This document shows, in pieces, positions 16,692 through 27,074 of a stretch of DNA of 64,000 bases. The stretch is from Microbacterium sp. Lineage in GTDB: Bacteria > Actinomycetota > Actinomycetes > Actinomycetales > Microbacteriaceae. The number at the start of each line of letters is the position of its first letter. Position 1 is the stretch's first letter. The DNA lies in the NCBI GenBank assembly GCA_019510305.1, contig JAEKKN010000019.1, positions 58,216 to 122,215 on the forward strand, given 5' to 3'. A program made the translations under genes and the position numbers. Under the pieces are notes generated by a model. It ran no database searches. It was not told where the DNA came from and saw nothing but the letters and a program-made list of their open reading frames with translations.

Positions 16692-17183
16692 TCACGCGGC
16701 GGAAGCGGTCACCCGGGTGATCGTCACGACGCGCGGTGCATCGGCGTCGAGCTCGGATGGGTCGAGGTCGTCGTCGCTCCCGACCGGGCGCTCCAGCTCG
16801 ACGTCCCACCACGAGTCCGCCAGGTCCTCGGCCATGCCGCGTCCCCACTCGATCACGACGACCGAGCGTGCGAGATCCAGGTCGAGATCGTCGAGTTCTG
16901 CGCCGGAGCCGAGACGGTAGGCGTCGACATGCACGAGCGGCGCGCGTCCGATGAGACTGGGGTGCGTGCGAGCGATCACGAAGGTCGGGCTCTGCACGGG
17001 GCCGCGCACGCCGAGTCCCTCGGCGAGCCCCCGCGTGAAGGTCGTCTTGCCCGCACCGAGGGGGCCGGTCAGGATCAGCAGGTCACCCGGCTCGAGGGTC
17101 TCGCCAAGGGCGAAGCCGAGCCTCTCCATCTCCTCGCTCGTGGCGACGTCACGCCGGCCGAGCAGAGAGGAATCGACGCTCAC
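16692..17183 (-). CDS. tsaE: t6A biosynthesis ATPase TsaE
   Basis: P-loop ATPase that activates the TsaB-TsaD complex, 163 residues. The GTG at 17183 overlaps the alr stop by 4 nt (GTGA); an upstream ATG at 17258 lies in alr and is rejected. Motifs are the Walker A GPLGAGKTTFTRGLAEGLG, SPTFVIARTH, HVDAYRLGSG and VVVIEWGRG, all typical of TsaE (YjeE). An Asp-rich C-terminal insert (GSDDDLDPSELDAD) is unusual. It is separated from tsaB by the two-component genes. Confidence 0.94.
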   Translation of the reverse strand: MSVDSSLLGRRDVATSEEMERLGFALGETLEPGDLLILTGPLGAGKTTFTRGLAEGLGVRGPVQSPTFVIARTHPSLIGRAPLVHVDAYRLGSGAELDDLDLDLARSVVVIEWGRGMAEDLADSWWDVELERPVGSDDDLDPSELDADAPRVVTITRVTASAA

Positions 17184-18283
17184 GACGCCCTCCGGGGCAC
17201 CCGCCCGCCGATACGGGTGACGATCTCGTAATTGATCGTGCCCGCGGCATCCGCCCATTCCGTGGCCGAGGGCATGCCGAGGGTGGGGTCGCCGAACAGC
17301 ACCACCTCGTCGCCGATCGACACCGCCGTGTCTCCGACGTCGACGACGAACTGATCCATCGCGATGCGGCCGACGTTGACGAACCGACGGCCCGCGATCG
17401 AGACGGGCAGCCTGCCGGAGGCGCTGCGCGGCACTCCGTCGGCGTACCCCAGGGGCACGAGCACGAGGGTCGTGTCCCGGTCGGTGCGGTGATCGTATCC
17501 GTAGGAGACGCCCGTGCCGGCAGGCACCCGGCGCACAGCCGCGATCGATCCGCGCAGCGTCATCGCGGGCCGCAGTCCGAGTTCGGCTGACGAGCGGTCG
17601 TCGAAGGGCGAGAGACCGTAGAGGCCGATGCCGATGCGCACGGCGTCGAGGCGCGTCTCGGGGAGGTCGATCGCGGCCGCGGTGGCGGCGATGTGCCGGA
17701 TCTCGGGACGGATGCCGAATCCCTCGGCGGTCGCGAGACCCTGCTGGAACTTTGCGAGCGCTGCGCGGTCGTCGAAGGGCGAGGCGTTGGACAGGTGGCT
17801 GAAGAGACCGACGATGCGCAATCGGCCGATGCGCTCGAGACGCGCGGCCTCGGCGAGCACACGGTTCCAGTCGGCCGGCGGGATGCCGTTGCGCGAGAGA
17901 CCGGTCTCGAGCTTCAGATGCACGCCGACGGGGCGATCGACCTCAGCGGCTTTCGCAGCCGCCTCGAGCTGGTCGAACGAGGAGATGCCCACCTCGATGT
18001 TCTGTGCCGCGGCGGACTCGAACCTCTCCCCAGGGGCGTGCAGCCACGCGACGATCGGCGCCGTGATGCCCTGACGGCGCAGTTCGAGCGCCTCGGGGAT
18101 CTCTGCGACACCGAGTCGGGTGGCGCCCCCGGCGAGTGCAGCTACCGCGGTCGCGGCGGCACCGTGACCGTAAGCGTTGGCCTTCACGACGGCTATCACC
18201 TGCACACCGGTGAGACGCCGGAAGTGGCGGACGTTGTCGCTGATCGCGTCGAGGTCGATCGCCGCCTCTCGGAAAAGGGTCAC
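17180..18283 (-). CDS. alr: Alanine racemase
   Basis: PLP enzyme that interconverts L- and D-alanine for peptidoglycan, 367 residues. The PLP-binding Lys34 is in AVVKANAYGHG; the catalytic Tyr is in GVSYGYDHRT; GIGLYGLSPF and GRIAMDQFVVDVGD are conserved racemase segments. Starts with GTG overlapping the acpS stop by 4 nt and ends overlapping tsaE by 4 nt. The acpS-alr-tsaE order is common in actinobacteria. Confidence 0.96.
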   Translation of the reverse strand: MTLFREAAIDLDAISDNVRHFRRLTGVQVIAVVKANAYGHGAAATAVAALAGGATRLGVAEIPEALELRRQGITAPIVAWLHAPGERFESAAAQNIEVGISSFDQLEAAAKAAEVDRPVGVHLKLETGLSRNGIPPADWNRVLAEAARLERIGRLRIVGLFSHLSNASPFDDRAALAKFQQGLATAEGFGIRPEIRHIAATAAAIDLPETRLDAVRIGIGLYGLSPFDDRSSAELGLRPAMTLRGSIAAVRRVPAGTGVSYGYDHRTDRDTTLVLVPLGYADGVPRSASGRLPVSIAGRRFVNVGRIAMDQFVVDVGDTAVSIGDEVVLFGDPTLGMPSATEWADAAGTINYEIVTRIGGRVPRRAS

Positions 18284-18639
18284 AGTGGCTCTCCTTCGGC
18301 GACGACGAACGCGGCTGCCAATCCGGCGTCGTGGGTCAGAGTCAGATGCAGCTTCGTGATCCGCCTGTCCTGCACGACCTGAGCCGTGCTGCCGCTGAGG
18401 ACGAAATGGGGCGCGCCGGAGGCCGCCGAGGCGATCTCGATCTCGGCCCAGTGCACGCCGTCGGAGCCCCCGAGAGTCTTGATCAGGGCTTCTTTCGCGG
18501 CGTAGCGCGCCGCGAGCGACGGCAGGCGCAGAGTCTGCTCTGCGGGGGTGAACAGTCGCTGGAGCAGCTTCGGGGTCCGCGTGACGGTCCGCTCGAACCG
18601 CGGGATGTCCACGAGGTCGATGCCGGTCCCGATGATCAC
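18280..18639 (-). CDS. acpS: Holo-[acyl-carrier-protein] synthase
   Basis: Transfers 4'-phosphopantetheine from CoA to acyl carrier protein, 119 residues. The N-terminal motif GTGIDLVDIPRF holds the Mg-binding Asp, and RYAAKEALIKTLGG holds the Glu and Lys of the second motif. The start is GTG at 18639. First gene of an acpS-alr-tsaE operon; its promoter region contains the first 85-bp hairpin element. Confidence 0.94.
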   Translation of the reverse strand: MIIGTGIDLVDIPRFERTVTRTPKLLQRLFTPAEQTLRLPSLAARYAAKEALIKTLGGSDGVHWAEIEIASAASGAPHFVLSGSTAQVVQDRRITKLHLTLTHDAGLAAAFVVAEGEPL

Positions 18640-18739
18640 CCGTTCAGCCTACCCGTGGGCCCGGCGATCCCGCCGTACGGTCCGGCCCCTCCGACTCCTG
18701 GCCTCCCCGTCCCTGTCCCTGGTCCCGTCCCCAAATCCC

Positions 18740-18824
18740 GTCCCGTCTACAGGCTCAGATTCCGTCTGCAGGCAAAAAACCGGCTTCTGGGCCTGCAGAC
18801 GGAATCTGAGCCGACCAACGGGAC
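18740..18824. repeat. 85-bp hairpin element, copy 1
   Basis: Near-palindromic unit opening GTCCCGTC and closing ACGGGAC. The inner arms CAGATTCCGTCTGCAGGC and GCCTGCAGACGGAATCTG are a perfect 18-bp inverted repeat. Copy 2 at 19765-19849 has the same length and orientation, with 7 mismatches in 85. The two copies bracket the DUF559 gene. It lies in the divergent spacer between acpS and that gene. Confidence 0.85.
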
Positions 18825-18890
18825 GGCCACTACTCCTCCACAATCGCCCATCCGCTGAATCCATCCACAATCACGTGCTCCGGCATCCGG

Positions 18891-19757
18891 ATGACCAAGC
18901 GGATGTCGGATGCTGGTGCGATGCTCACTCCGGCCGGACTCCTCACGAACACCGACGGCGTCGCCCGCACCGCGTGGCTCATGCGCCACGGGTGCACCAA
19001 GCGAGAACTGGCGGATGCCGTCACCGCCGGCGCCGTCGCGCGGCTTCGCCGCGGAGTTCTCGCCCTGCCCGACGCCGACCCGAAACTCATCATCGCCGCG
19101 CGGCACGGCGGCGCGCTGAGTTGCGCCGATGCCTTGCGCCATCACGGAATCTGGACGCTGCCGCGACCCGATCAGAAGGTGCATGTCTGGCTCGGTGATT
19201 CCGGCCGCCTGCATGCGCATCCTCAATGCAAGGCCTTCTGCACGACGCACTTCTCTCCCGGCACGGCGAGACTCGGCTACGCTCCAGTCGTCGTCGCACT
19301 CATCCACGCCTTTCGCTGCCTCGATCGCGAAGCGTTCTTCGCCGCGTACGAGTCGGCCTGGAATCAACGAAAGATCTCAGCATCCGATCGCCGCCGGATC
19401 CGCAAAGAGCTCCCTGATTCCGCGGGCTGGATGCTGGACCTGGCGCGCCCGGACGCGCAGAGCGGGCTGGAATCGCTGCTGCGGTTCCGACTGCATCTAC
19501 TGGGTCTCACGCTCGAGTCACAGGTCAGGATCCCCGGTGTCGGGACTGTGGATTTCGTGATCGACCGGGTGATCCTCGAAGTCGACGGACGCGAGAATCA
19601 CGCGAGCGCCGAGCGGCGCCACAACGACCTGACTCGCGATGCGAAGTCGTCGGTCCTGGGCTACGAAACGCTGCGTTTCGACTACGCGATGGTCATCTAC
19701 GAGTGGGATCGCGTAGTCGCGGCGATCCTGGCCGCGCTGGCGCGCTCGATGGCATGA
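18891..19757 (+). CDS. AbiEi-like/DUF559 protein with Vsr-type nuclease-like C-terminus
   Basis: Protein of 288 residues. The N-terminal part (LRRGVLALPDADPKLIIAA, GGALSCADALRHHGIW) resembles the winged-helix domain of AbiEi antitoxins. The C-terminal part, with GIGTVDFVID-like RIPGVGTVDFVIDRVILEVD, RRHNDLTRDAKSSVLGYETLRF and a final helix, matches DUF559, a PD-(D/E)XK relative of the Vsr nuclease; the Asp and ExD pair of the active site are visible. Such proteins are common in actinobacteria, but their function is not established. No AbiEii-type toxin gene is adjacent. Starts at 18903 or 18921 are possible. The gene sits between two 85-bp hairpin elements. Confidence 0.8.
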   Translation: MTKRMSDAGAMLTPAGLLTNTDGVARTAWLMRHGCTKRELADAVTAGAVARLRRGVLALPDADPKLIIAARHGGALSCADALRHHGIWTLPRPDQKVHVWLGDSGRLHAHPQCKAFCTTHFSPGTARLGYAPVVVALIHAFRCLDREAFFAAYESAWNQRKISASDRRRIRKELPDSAGWMLDLARPDAQSGLESLLRFRLHLLGLTLESQVRIPGVGTVDFVIDRVILEVDGRENHASAERRHNDLTRDAKSSVLGYETLRFDYAMVIYEWDRVVAAILAALARSMA

Positions 19758-19764
19758 CAGCCGT

Positions 19765-19849
19765 GTCCCGTCTGCAGGCTCAGATTCCGTCTGCAGGCCG
19801 AAAACCGGGTTCTGGGCTTGCAGATGGAATCTGAGCCGACCGACGGGAC
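19765..19849. repeat. 85-bp hairpin element, copy 2
   Basis: Same length and direction as copy 1 at 18740-18824, about 92% identical. It begins 7 nt after the DUF559 stop and ends 38 nt before the convergent glmS stop, so it may also act as a bidirectional terminator. Confidence 0.85.
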
Positions 19850-19887
19850 CAGAGGAACCGGAATGTCCAGTCCAACGGAGACGATTC

Positions 19888-21735
<1,848 letters not shown>

Positions 21736-21841
21736 AGGATCAAGGGTAAGCGCGAAGTTTTGGCAGGAGCCCGTACGAATAGTGGATGCCGTGGCACCGC
21801 CGACTTGAGGACGCGCACCCCCCAGTGCATTTCGACCCTGT

Positions 21842-21880
21842 GTTTCGTCTCGCTTCGCCCGCTCAACGACCATCGCCCGC
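21842..21880 (-). repeat. Degenerate GTTGAGCGAG-family repeat upstream of glmS
   Basis: Minus-strand GTCGTTGAGCGGGCGAAGCG followed by AGACGAAACA, with a second partial GTTGAGCGGGCG unit beside it, in the 198-bp spacer between glmS and coaA. It lies in non-coding DNA, unlike the copies at 9171-11716. Confidence 0.6.
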
Positions 21881-21933
21881 TCAACATCGACCGCCGACAG
21901 AGCAACGCGCGCCGCGCATTAATCCGTCGCGTG

Positions 21934-22878
21934 TCAGAGCTTGCGCAGCAGCACGCTCTCAACAGCGTGGTCGGCGCCCTTGTTGAGCACGAGGCGCGCG
22001 CGGTGCTTCGTCGGCATCACGTTCTCGACGAGGTTCGGCATGTTGATCTCGTTCCAGTAGCCGAGCGCCGTCGTGATGGCCTCGGCATCCGTCAGGTGCG
22101 CGAACACGTTGAAGTACGACGTGGGGTTCGAGAACGCGCCCTGCCGCAGCGCGAGGAAGCGATCGACGTACCACTTCTCGATGTGCGCGGTGTCGGCGTC
22201 GACGAAGATCGAGAAGTCGAAGAGGTCGCTCACTGCCACGTCGTTCGGCGCCGCCGGCGGCTGCAGCACGTTGAGCCCTTCGACGATCACGACGTCGGGC
22301 CGCCGCACGACGACGTGCGCGTCGGGCACGATGTCGTAGCGCATGTGCGAATAGAAGGGCGCTCGCACCTCGGGCGCACCGCTCTTCACCTCGGTGAGGA
22401 ATTGGATGAGCGATCGCCGGTCGTACGATTCCGGAAAGCCCTTGCGCTCCATGAGGCCGCGGCGCTCGAGCTCGGCGTTCGGGTACAGGAAGCCGTCGGT
22501 GGTGACGAGCTCGACGCGAGGCGTGCCGGGCCAGCGGCTCATCAACTCGCGCAGCAGACGAGCGATGGTCGATTTGCCCACGGCCACAGACCCGGCGACG
22601 CCGACGACGAAGGGAGTGGTCGAATCGTCCTCCTGCAGGAATGACGATGTGGCGGCCCCGAGTCTCTTGGTCGAGGTCGCGTACAGCGAGAGCAGGCGAC
22701 TCAGCGGCAGATACACCTCGCGCACCTCGGTGAGGTCGAGCCGGTCTCCGATGCCACGGAGCTCGACGACCTCGGTCTCGGTGAGCGGCTGGTCCAGCCC
22801 CGCTGCGAGCCGTGCCCATTCCGCCCGGCCGATCTCCCGATAGGGAGACAGCGGAAGCGTGGGGTCGACGGTGGTCAC
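21934..22878 (-). CDS. coaA: Type I pantothenate kinase
   Basis: Catalyses the first step of CoA synthesis, 314 residues. Walker A is [17 protein letters not shown]; other hallmarks are [25 protein letters not shown] and [11 protein letters not shown]. The start is GTG at 22878. There is no RBS, and TACCAT ends 6 nt before the start on the minus strand, so the transcript may be leaderless. It is divergent from ppx across only 38 bp. Confidence 0.96.
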   Translation of the reverse strand: MTTVDPTLPLSPYREIGRAEWARLAAGLDQPLTETEVVELRGIGDRLDLTEVREVYLPLSRLLSLYATSTKRLGAATSSFLQEDDSTTPFVVGVAGSVAVGKSTIARLLRELMSRWPGTPRVELVTTDGFLYPNAELERRGLMERKGFPESYDRRSLIQFLTEVKSGAPEVRAPFYSHMRYDIVPDAHVVVRRPDVVIVEGLNVLQPPAAPNDVAVSDLFDFSIFVDADTAHIEKWYVDRFLALRQGAFSNPTSYFNVFAHLTDAEAITTALGYWNEINMPNLVENVMPTKHRARLVLNKGADHAVESVLLRKL

Positions 22879-22884
22879 GGCTCA

Positions 22885-22890
22885 ATGGTA
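22885..22890 (-). promoter_or_regulatory. Putative -10 box for leaderless coaA
   Basis: TACCAT on the minus strand, fitting TANNNT, 6 nt before the GTG start. The back-to-back ppx -10 box lies 13 bp away, so the two promoters overlap. Confidence 0.4.
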
Positions 22891-22903
22891 TCCGCGGCGC
22901 AGG

Positions 22904-22909
22904 TAGTCT
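22904..22909 (+). promoter_or_regulatory. Putative -10 box for leaderless ppx
   Basis: TAGTCT ends 7 nt before GTG 22917, which has no RBS. This is the usual leaderless geometry in actinobacteria. Confidence 0.45.
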
Positions 22910-22916
22910 CTTTCCC

Positions 22917-23855
22917 GTGCGTCTGGGAATTCTCGACATCGGCTCGAACACCGTCCACCTCCTGGCCGCGGATGCCCGCCCGGGAGGCCGTCCTCTGGCG
23001 ACGACCAGCGATCGCACGGTCGTGCGGCTCATGCGCTACCTCACGCCGGAAGGCGCCATCAGCGAAGAAGGCGTGCAGGCGCTGGTCGCAGCGGTCGCCC
23101 GCGCACGATCGATGGCGGAGGCCGGGCGCGTGGACACCCTGCTCGCCACGGCGACGAGCGCGGTGCGCGAAGCCCTCAACGGCGACGACGTGATCGCCCG
23201 CATCGAGGCGGCGCTCGGCCAGCCGCTGCAAGTGCTGACCGGCGAGCAGGAGGCCGAGTTGACGTTCCTCGCGGTGCGGCGGTGGTTCGGATGGGATGCC
23301 GGCCGCATCCTGCTCTTCGACATCGGCGGCGGCTCGTTCGAGTTCGCGGCGGGGGCAGACGAAGTGCCCGAGGTCGCGGCATCCGTGCCTCTGGGTGCCG
23401 GTCGCATGACGGTGCAGTTCATGCCGGACGACCCGCCCGGCGAGGATGCCGCAGCTCAGCTCCGCGCGCATGCCGAGACGGTGCTCGCTCCCGTGGCCGA
23501 GAGGATCATGGCCCTCCCCCGCCCCGACCACGTCATCGGGTCGTCGAAGGCGATCCGCTCGCTCGCGAACCTCGCCGGCCGCGAGGTGACGGGTCTCGGC
23601 TTCGACCGCACCGTGTTGTCGCGCTCCTCGCTCGGGTCGTGGATTCCGCGGCTCGCGCGGATTCCGGCATCCGCTCGTCAGGAGCTGCCTGGAATCACCG
23701 CCGACCGGGCGCTGCAGATCGTCGCGGCCGCCGTCTCGCTGCACACCGCCATGACGATGCTGAAGATCGACGAACTCGAGGTGTCGCCGTGGGCGCTGCG
23801 CGAAGGTGTGCTGCTGCGCTACACCGAGCAGCTCAGCTGGAGCGGTCGGGCCTGA
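22917..23855 (+). CDS. Exopolyphosphatase / pppGpp phosphohydrolase family protein
   Basis: ASKHA-fold phosphatase of 312 residues. The N-terminal phosphate loop GILDIGSNTVHLL and the second loop LLFDIGGGSFEF, with TATSAVREALNGD, identify the Ppx/GppA family. It is the short actinobacterial form without the C-terminal HD region of enterobacterial Ppx. Likely substrates are polyphosphate and/or pppGpp. The start is GTG at 22917; upstream in-frame ATGs lie in the divergent coaA. The stop overlaps the ATG of the next gene by 1 nt. Confidence 0.92.
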   Translation: MRLGILDIGSNTVHLLAADARPGGRPLATTSDRTVVRLMRYLTPEGAISEEGVQALVAAVARARSMAEAGRVDTLLATATSAVREALNGDDVIARIEAALGQPLQVLTGEQEAELTFLAVRRWFGWDAGRILLFDIGGGSFEFAAGADEVPEVAASVPLGAGRMTVQFMPDDPPGEDAAAQLRAHAETVLAPVAERIMALPRPDHVIGSSKAIRSLANLAGREVTGLGFDRTVLSRSSLGSWIPRLARIPASARQELPGITADRALQIVAAAVSLHTAMTMLKIDELEVSPWALREGVLLRYTEQLSWSGRA

Positions 23856-24520
23856 TGAACGACTTCGACGTGCCGCCGCGGACACGTCGCGAGCGACGCC
23901 TGAGGGAAGGGTCGGATGACGGCGCCCCCGTAGTCCTGATGGTGTGCACCGGCAACATCTGCCGCTCACCGCTGGCCGAGCTGATCCTTCGCGCGCGTCT
24001 GCGCGACGTCGACGTGCGCGTGCACAGCGCGGGCACCAGAGCTCCGGTCGGCAGCGAGATGTCCGGCTTCTCGCAGGAGATCGCCGTCGAGCACGGGGCA
24101 TCGCCGGAGGAGGCCGCCGCGCATCGTGCCCGCTGGCTGCAGGAGCCGCTCGCGGACGACGCCGACCTCATCCTCGCGATGTCGAGAGAGCATCGCAGAG
24201 CCGCCGTCGAACTGAGTCCCCGGCATCTGCGTCACACGCTGACCGTGCGCGAGTTCGCGCGGCTGGCCGAAACGCTGAGCGATGAGCAGATCACAACAGC
24301 AGCCGACGCTGCAGGAGCCGCCCCGCGCGCGCGCGTCGCCGCGGTCGTCGCGCTGGTGTCGGGACAGCGCGGGCTCGGCGCTCCGGCGGCGGCGCAGGAT
24401 GATGACGTGATCGACCCCTATCGCCGTGAGCGCGCAGTGTACGACGTGTCCGCAGCGCAGCTCGTACCGGCGATCGACGCAGTCGCACGAGTCGTGCGCG
24501 TGGCACTCGAGGCAACCTGA
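23855..24520 (+). CDS. Low-molecular-weight protein tyrosine phosphatase
   Basis: Phosphatase of 221 residues with the active-site P-loop VCTGNICRSPLAEL (Cys-X5-Arg) near residues 32-40 and a late acidic motif DDVIDPYRRERAVYD that supplies the general acid Asp-Pro. It is longer than the usual 150-160 residues, having a 25-residue Arg-rich N-terminus and an insert before the Asp-Pro motif. Starts 1 nt inside the ppx stop. Its position 0.9 kb before a BY-kinase gene suggests a Wzb-type role reversing tyrosine phosphorylation in polysaccharide export; this is inference. Confidence 0.88.
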   Translation: MNDFDVPPRTRRERRLREGSDDGAPVVLMVCTGNICRSPLAELILRARLRDVDVRVHSAGTRAPVGSEMSGFSQEIAVEHGASPEEAAAHRARWLQEPLADDADLILAMSREHRRAAVELSPRHLRHTLTVREFARLAETLSDEQITTAADAAGAAPRARVAAVVALVSGQRGLGAPAAAQDDDVIDPYRRERAVYDVSAAQLVPAIDAVARVVRVALEAT

Positions 24521-24578
24521 CCGTCTTGCCCGCCTTCACCCGACGGGATGCCGTGCCCGGGCGGCTGGACCTGCGGGC

Positions 24579-25325
24579 CTATCCCAGCAGAGTCCCGATG
24601 ACGGCCAGACCGATGCCGCTCAGATTGAAGACGATGTGCGCGAGAACGGCGGGCCAGATCCGCCCCGTGAACACGACGAGCGCGCCGGTGACAAGTCCGA
24701 GCAGACCGAGTGCGAGCGCAGCATCCGCTGTCAGAGGCGAGACGAGCTGGTGGGTGAGCACGAAGAGCCCGGCCGTGGTGACCACCGCGATGACGCCGGC
24801 GGGCAAGATGCCGTCGGTCCTCGAGCGCCGCAGCACGCGCCTCAACACGGTGAACACTCCCACCAGCAGCACTCCCCGGAAGAAGAGTTCCTCGACGACC
24901 GGCGCGATCACGCCACCGGCGAGGAGCTCCTCAGCCCACCACAGAGGCGGCAGCGAGCTGTCCAGCGACGGGTACGACGGAAACGCCGCTGGTCCGGCGA
25001 TCCATCCCTGCACGAGTCTCATGGCACCGCCGAGCACCACCGCATAGAGCACGTCCACGAGGCGGAAGACGAGAAGTCCCCGTGGGACTCCGCGGCGGAA
25101 CGCGACGACGACGGGGACGGTCAGGGCGAGCCAGAGCGCGAGAGTGCCCCAGATTCCCGCGACGAGCAGACTGAGACCGACTCCGGCGAGGAGACCTGCA
25201 CCGAGACCGAGAGCCGCCCAGCCCAGCACTTCTCCGTTCCAGCTGCGCACCGACGACCCGCCCCGCCACCACGGACGGTGTTCTCGGGAACGGCGTTCGC
25301 GGGCAGGAGATGTCATCCGTCCCAC
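24579..25325 (-). CDS. CPBP family intramembrane metalloprotease
   Basis: Multi-pass membrane protein of 248 residues with six or seven helices. The conserved Abi/CPBP motifs are present in order: VVEELFFRGVLL (EExxxR), FVLTHQLVS (FxxxH) and LAHIVFNLSG (HxxxN). These form the zinc-like glutamyl protease site. The substrate is unknown. It is convergent with the phosphatase and divergent from the polysaccharide BY-kinase, so it may or may not belong to that cluster. Confidence 0.87.
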   Translation of the reverse strand: MGRMTSPARERRSREHRPWWRGGSSVRSWNGEVLGWAALGLGAGLLAGVGLSLLVAGIWGTLALWLALTVPVVVAFRRGVPRGLLVFRLVDVLYAVVLGGAMRLVQGWIAGPAAFPSYPSLDSSLPPLWWAEELLAGGVIAPVVEELFFRGVLLVGVFTVLRRVLRRSRTDGILPAGVIAVVTTAGLFVLTHQLVSPLTADAALALGLLGLVTGALVVFTGRIWPAVLAHIVFNLSGIGLAVIGTLLG

Positions 25326-25404
25326 CGTATCGTCTACCGGAATATCTCTTCTTTCGACCTATGGGACAATGAACGCGCGAACCCGGGAACCGACGAGAGG
25401 CGCC

Positions 25405-26880
25405 ATGGAGCTCAGCGACTACATCCGCATCCTCCGCAAGGGCTGGCTGGCGATCGTGATCACGACGCTGCTGGGTCTGGCTGCAGCTGCGGGTTACTCC
25501 CTCACACGCACGCCGATGTACGAATCGCAGAGCGTCGTCTTCGTGCAGTCCCAGGCAGGGAACACGGTGAGCGAACTGCAGCAGGGCTCGACCTTCGCGC
25601 AGTCGCGCATCACGACCTACGTGAGCCTTGTGCGCGAGCCTGTCGTGATGAACCCGGTTATCACCCAGCTGGGACTGAATGTGAGCGCCGACGAACTCGC
25701 CGAGAACGTGAAGTCGTCGAGCCCGCTGAACAGCACGCTCATCCAGATCACGGTGCAAGACGCGGGCCCGGTGATGGCTGCTGACATCGCGAACTCGCTC
25801 GGTGCGAGCCTCGCCGCCACGGTGGAGCGCATCGACACCCCGTCAGGTCAGGAGCAGAGCGCGATCAAGCTGACCCGAGTGCGGGATGCTGTCGCCGCGT
25901 ACTCTCCGGTGAGCCCCAACGTTGCACTGAACCTGGCTCTCGGAGTATTGACGGGCCTCGCTGTCGGCATCGGCATCGCCGTTCTCCGCTCGGTGCTCGA
26001 CACGCGCGTACGCTCCCCTCGCGACGTCGAGCAGCTCACCGATCGCCCGTTGATCGGTGCGATCCCGTTCGACTCGAAGGCGAAGGAGCGGCCGCTGATC
26101 ATCCAGGCCGACCCGCGCAACCCGCGCTCCGAGGCGTTCCGGTCGCTGCGCACGAATCTGCAGTTCCTCGAGATGGACGGCGGGCATACCTTCGTCATCA
26201 CGTCCAGCATCCCGACCGAGGGCAAGTCGACGACGACCCTCAACCTCGCGATCGCACTGGCCGACAGCGGCAAACGCGTTGCGCTGGTCGACACCGATCT
26301 GCGTAAGCCGAAGGTCGCCGACTACCTCGGCATCGAGGGCGGCACGGGCCTCACCGACGTGCTCATCGGCCGCGCGAAGGTCTCCGACGTTCTGCTCCCC
26401 TGGGGCAACCGCTCGCTGTACGTGCTTCCCGCCGGCAAGATCCCGCCGAACCCGAGTGAACTGCTGGGCTCTCCACGCATGCAGAAGCTGCTCGACGCAC
26501 TGTCGAAGGAGTTCGACGTCGTGTTGTGCGACGCTCCTCCTCTGCTGCCGGTGACGGATGCCGCTGTGCTCTCGCGCGCGACATCAGGCGCGATCATGGT
26601 CGTCGCCGCAGGCAGGACCACGACCCACCAGCTCGCGGGCGCTCTCGATGCACTCGAGACCGTGGGCACGAAGGTCGCCGGCGTCGTGCTGACGATGATG
26701 CCCACCAAGGGCGCCGACGCCTACGGCTACGGATACGGATACGGCGGGTACGACTACAAGACGCCCACGGCGAAGAAGAGCCGAGGTGCGACGGCGAAAC
26801 GGAGGACACCGGCGAAGCCCTCTACGCCCGCGGAATCCGACACCACCGACGTCTTCGACGACCTGCTCAAACCGAGCTGA
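25405..26880 (+). CDS. Polysaccharide co-polymerase / BY-type tyrosine autokinase (Wzz-Wzc-like)
   Basis: Controls polysaccharide chain length and export, 491 residues. ATG 25405 follows GAGAGG. The N-terminus has the Wzz helix (LAIVITTLLGLAAAAGY), then an external domain, then a second helix near 175-195. The cytoplasmic kinase shows Walker A SSIPTEGKSTTT near 268, Walker A' ALVDTDLRKP and Walker B VVLCDAPPLLPV. A Tyr-rich cluster AYGYGYGYGGYDY near 439 is the autophosphorylation tail. Both halves are fused, as in actinobacteria and proteobacterial Wzc. The C-terminal basic and Thr-rich tail is extra. Confidence 0.93.
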   Translation: MELSDYIRILRKGWLAIVITTLLGLAAAAGYSLTRTPMYESQSVVFVQSQAGNTVSELQQGSTFAQSRITTYVSLVREPVVMNPVITQLGLNVSADELAENVKSSSPLNSTLIQITVQDAGPVMAADIANSLGASLAATVERIDTPSGQEQSAIKLTRVRDAVAAYSPVSPNVALNLALGVLTGLAVGIGIAVLRSVLDTRVRSPRDVEQLTDRPLIGAIPFDSKAKERPLIIQADPRNPRSEAFRSLRTNLQFLEMDGGHTFVITSSIPTEGKSTTTLNLAIALADSGKRVALVDTDLRKPKVADYLGIEGGTGLTDVLIGRAKVSDVLLPWGNRSLYVLPAGKIPPNPSELLGSPRMQKLLDALSKEFDVVLCDAPPLLPVTDAAVLSRATSGAIMVVAAGRTTTHQLAGALDALETVGTKVAGVVLTMMPTKGADAYGYGYGYGGYDYKTPTAKKSRGATAKRRTPAKPSTPAESDTTDVFDDLLKPS

Positions 26881-27074
26881 TCTCACGGCGCGTCGCGCAC
26901 GGCGGAGGTCAGTGGCACCGCTCGGGGGCCTTCTCTCGGGCACGACCGACTGGCGAGCCGGCCGTGTCCTGTTCACGTAACAACTGGATGAACTTCACGA
27001 ACTGGCGCACCTGATTCGGCGTATTCCCTCTGCTAATCTGCTCGCGGGGGATACCAGAATATTACGAGGACACA

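Noticed and set aside
18331-18858. Plus-strand frame through acpS and the first hairpin element
   Set aside because: Antisense to acpS and Pro-rich only because of the repeat; not protein-like.
21736-21933. Possible glmS ribozyme upstream of glmS
   Set aside because: No ribozyme-like fold or conserved core was seen, and it is known mainly in firmicutes; the spacer holds a repeat.
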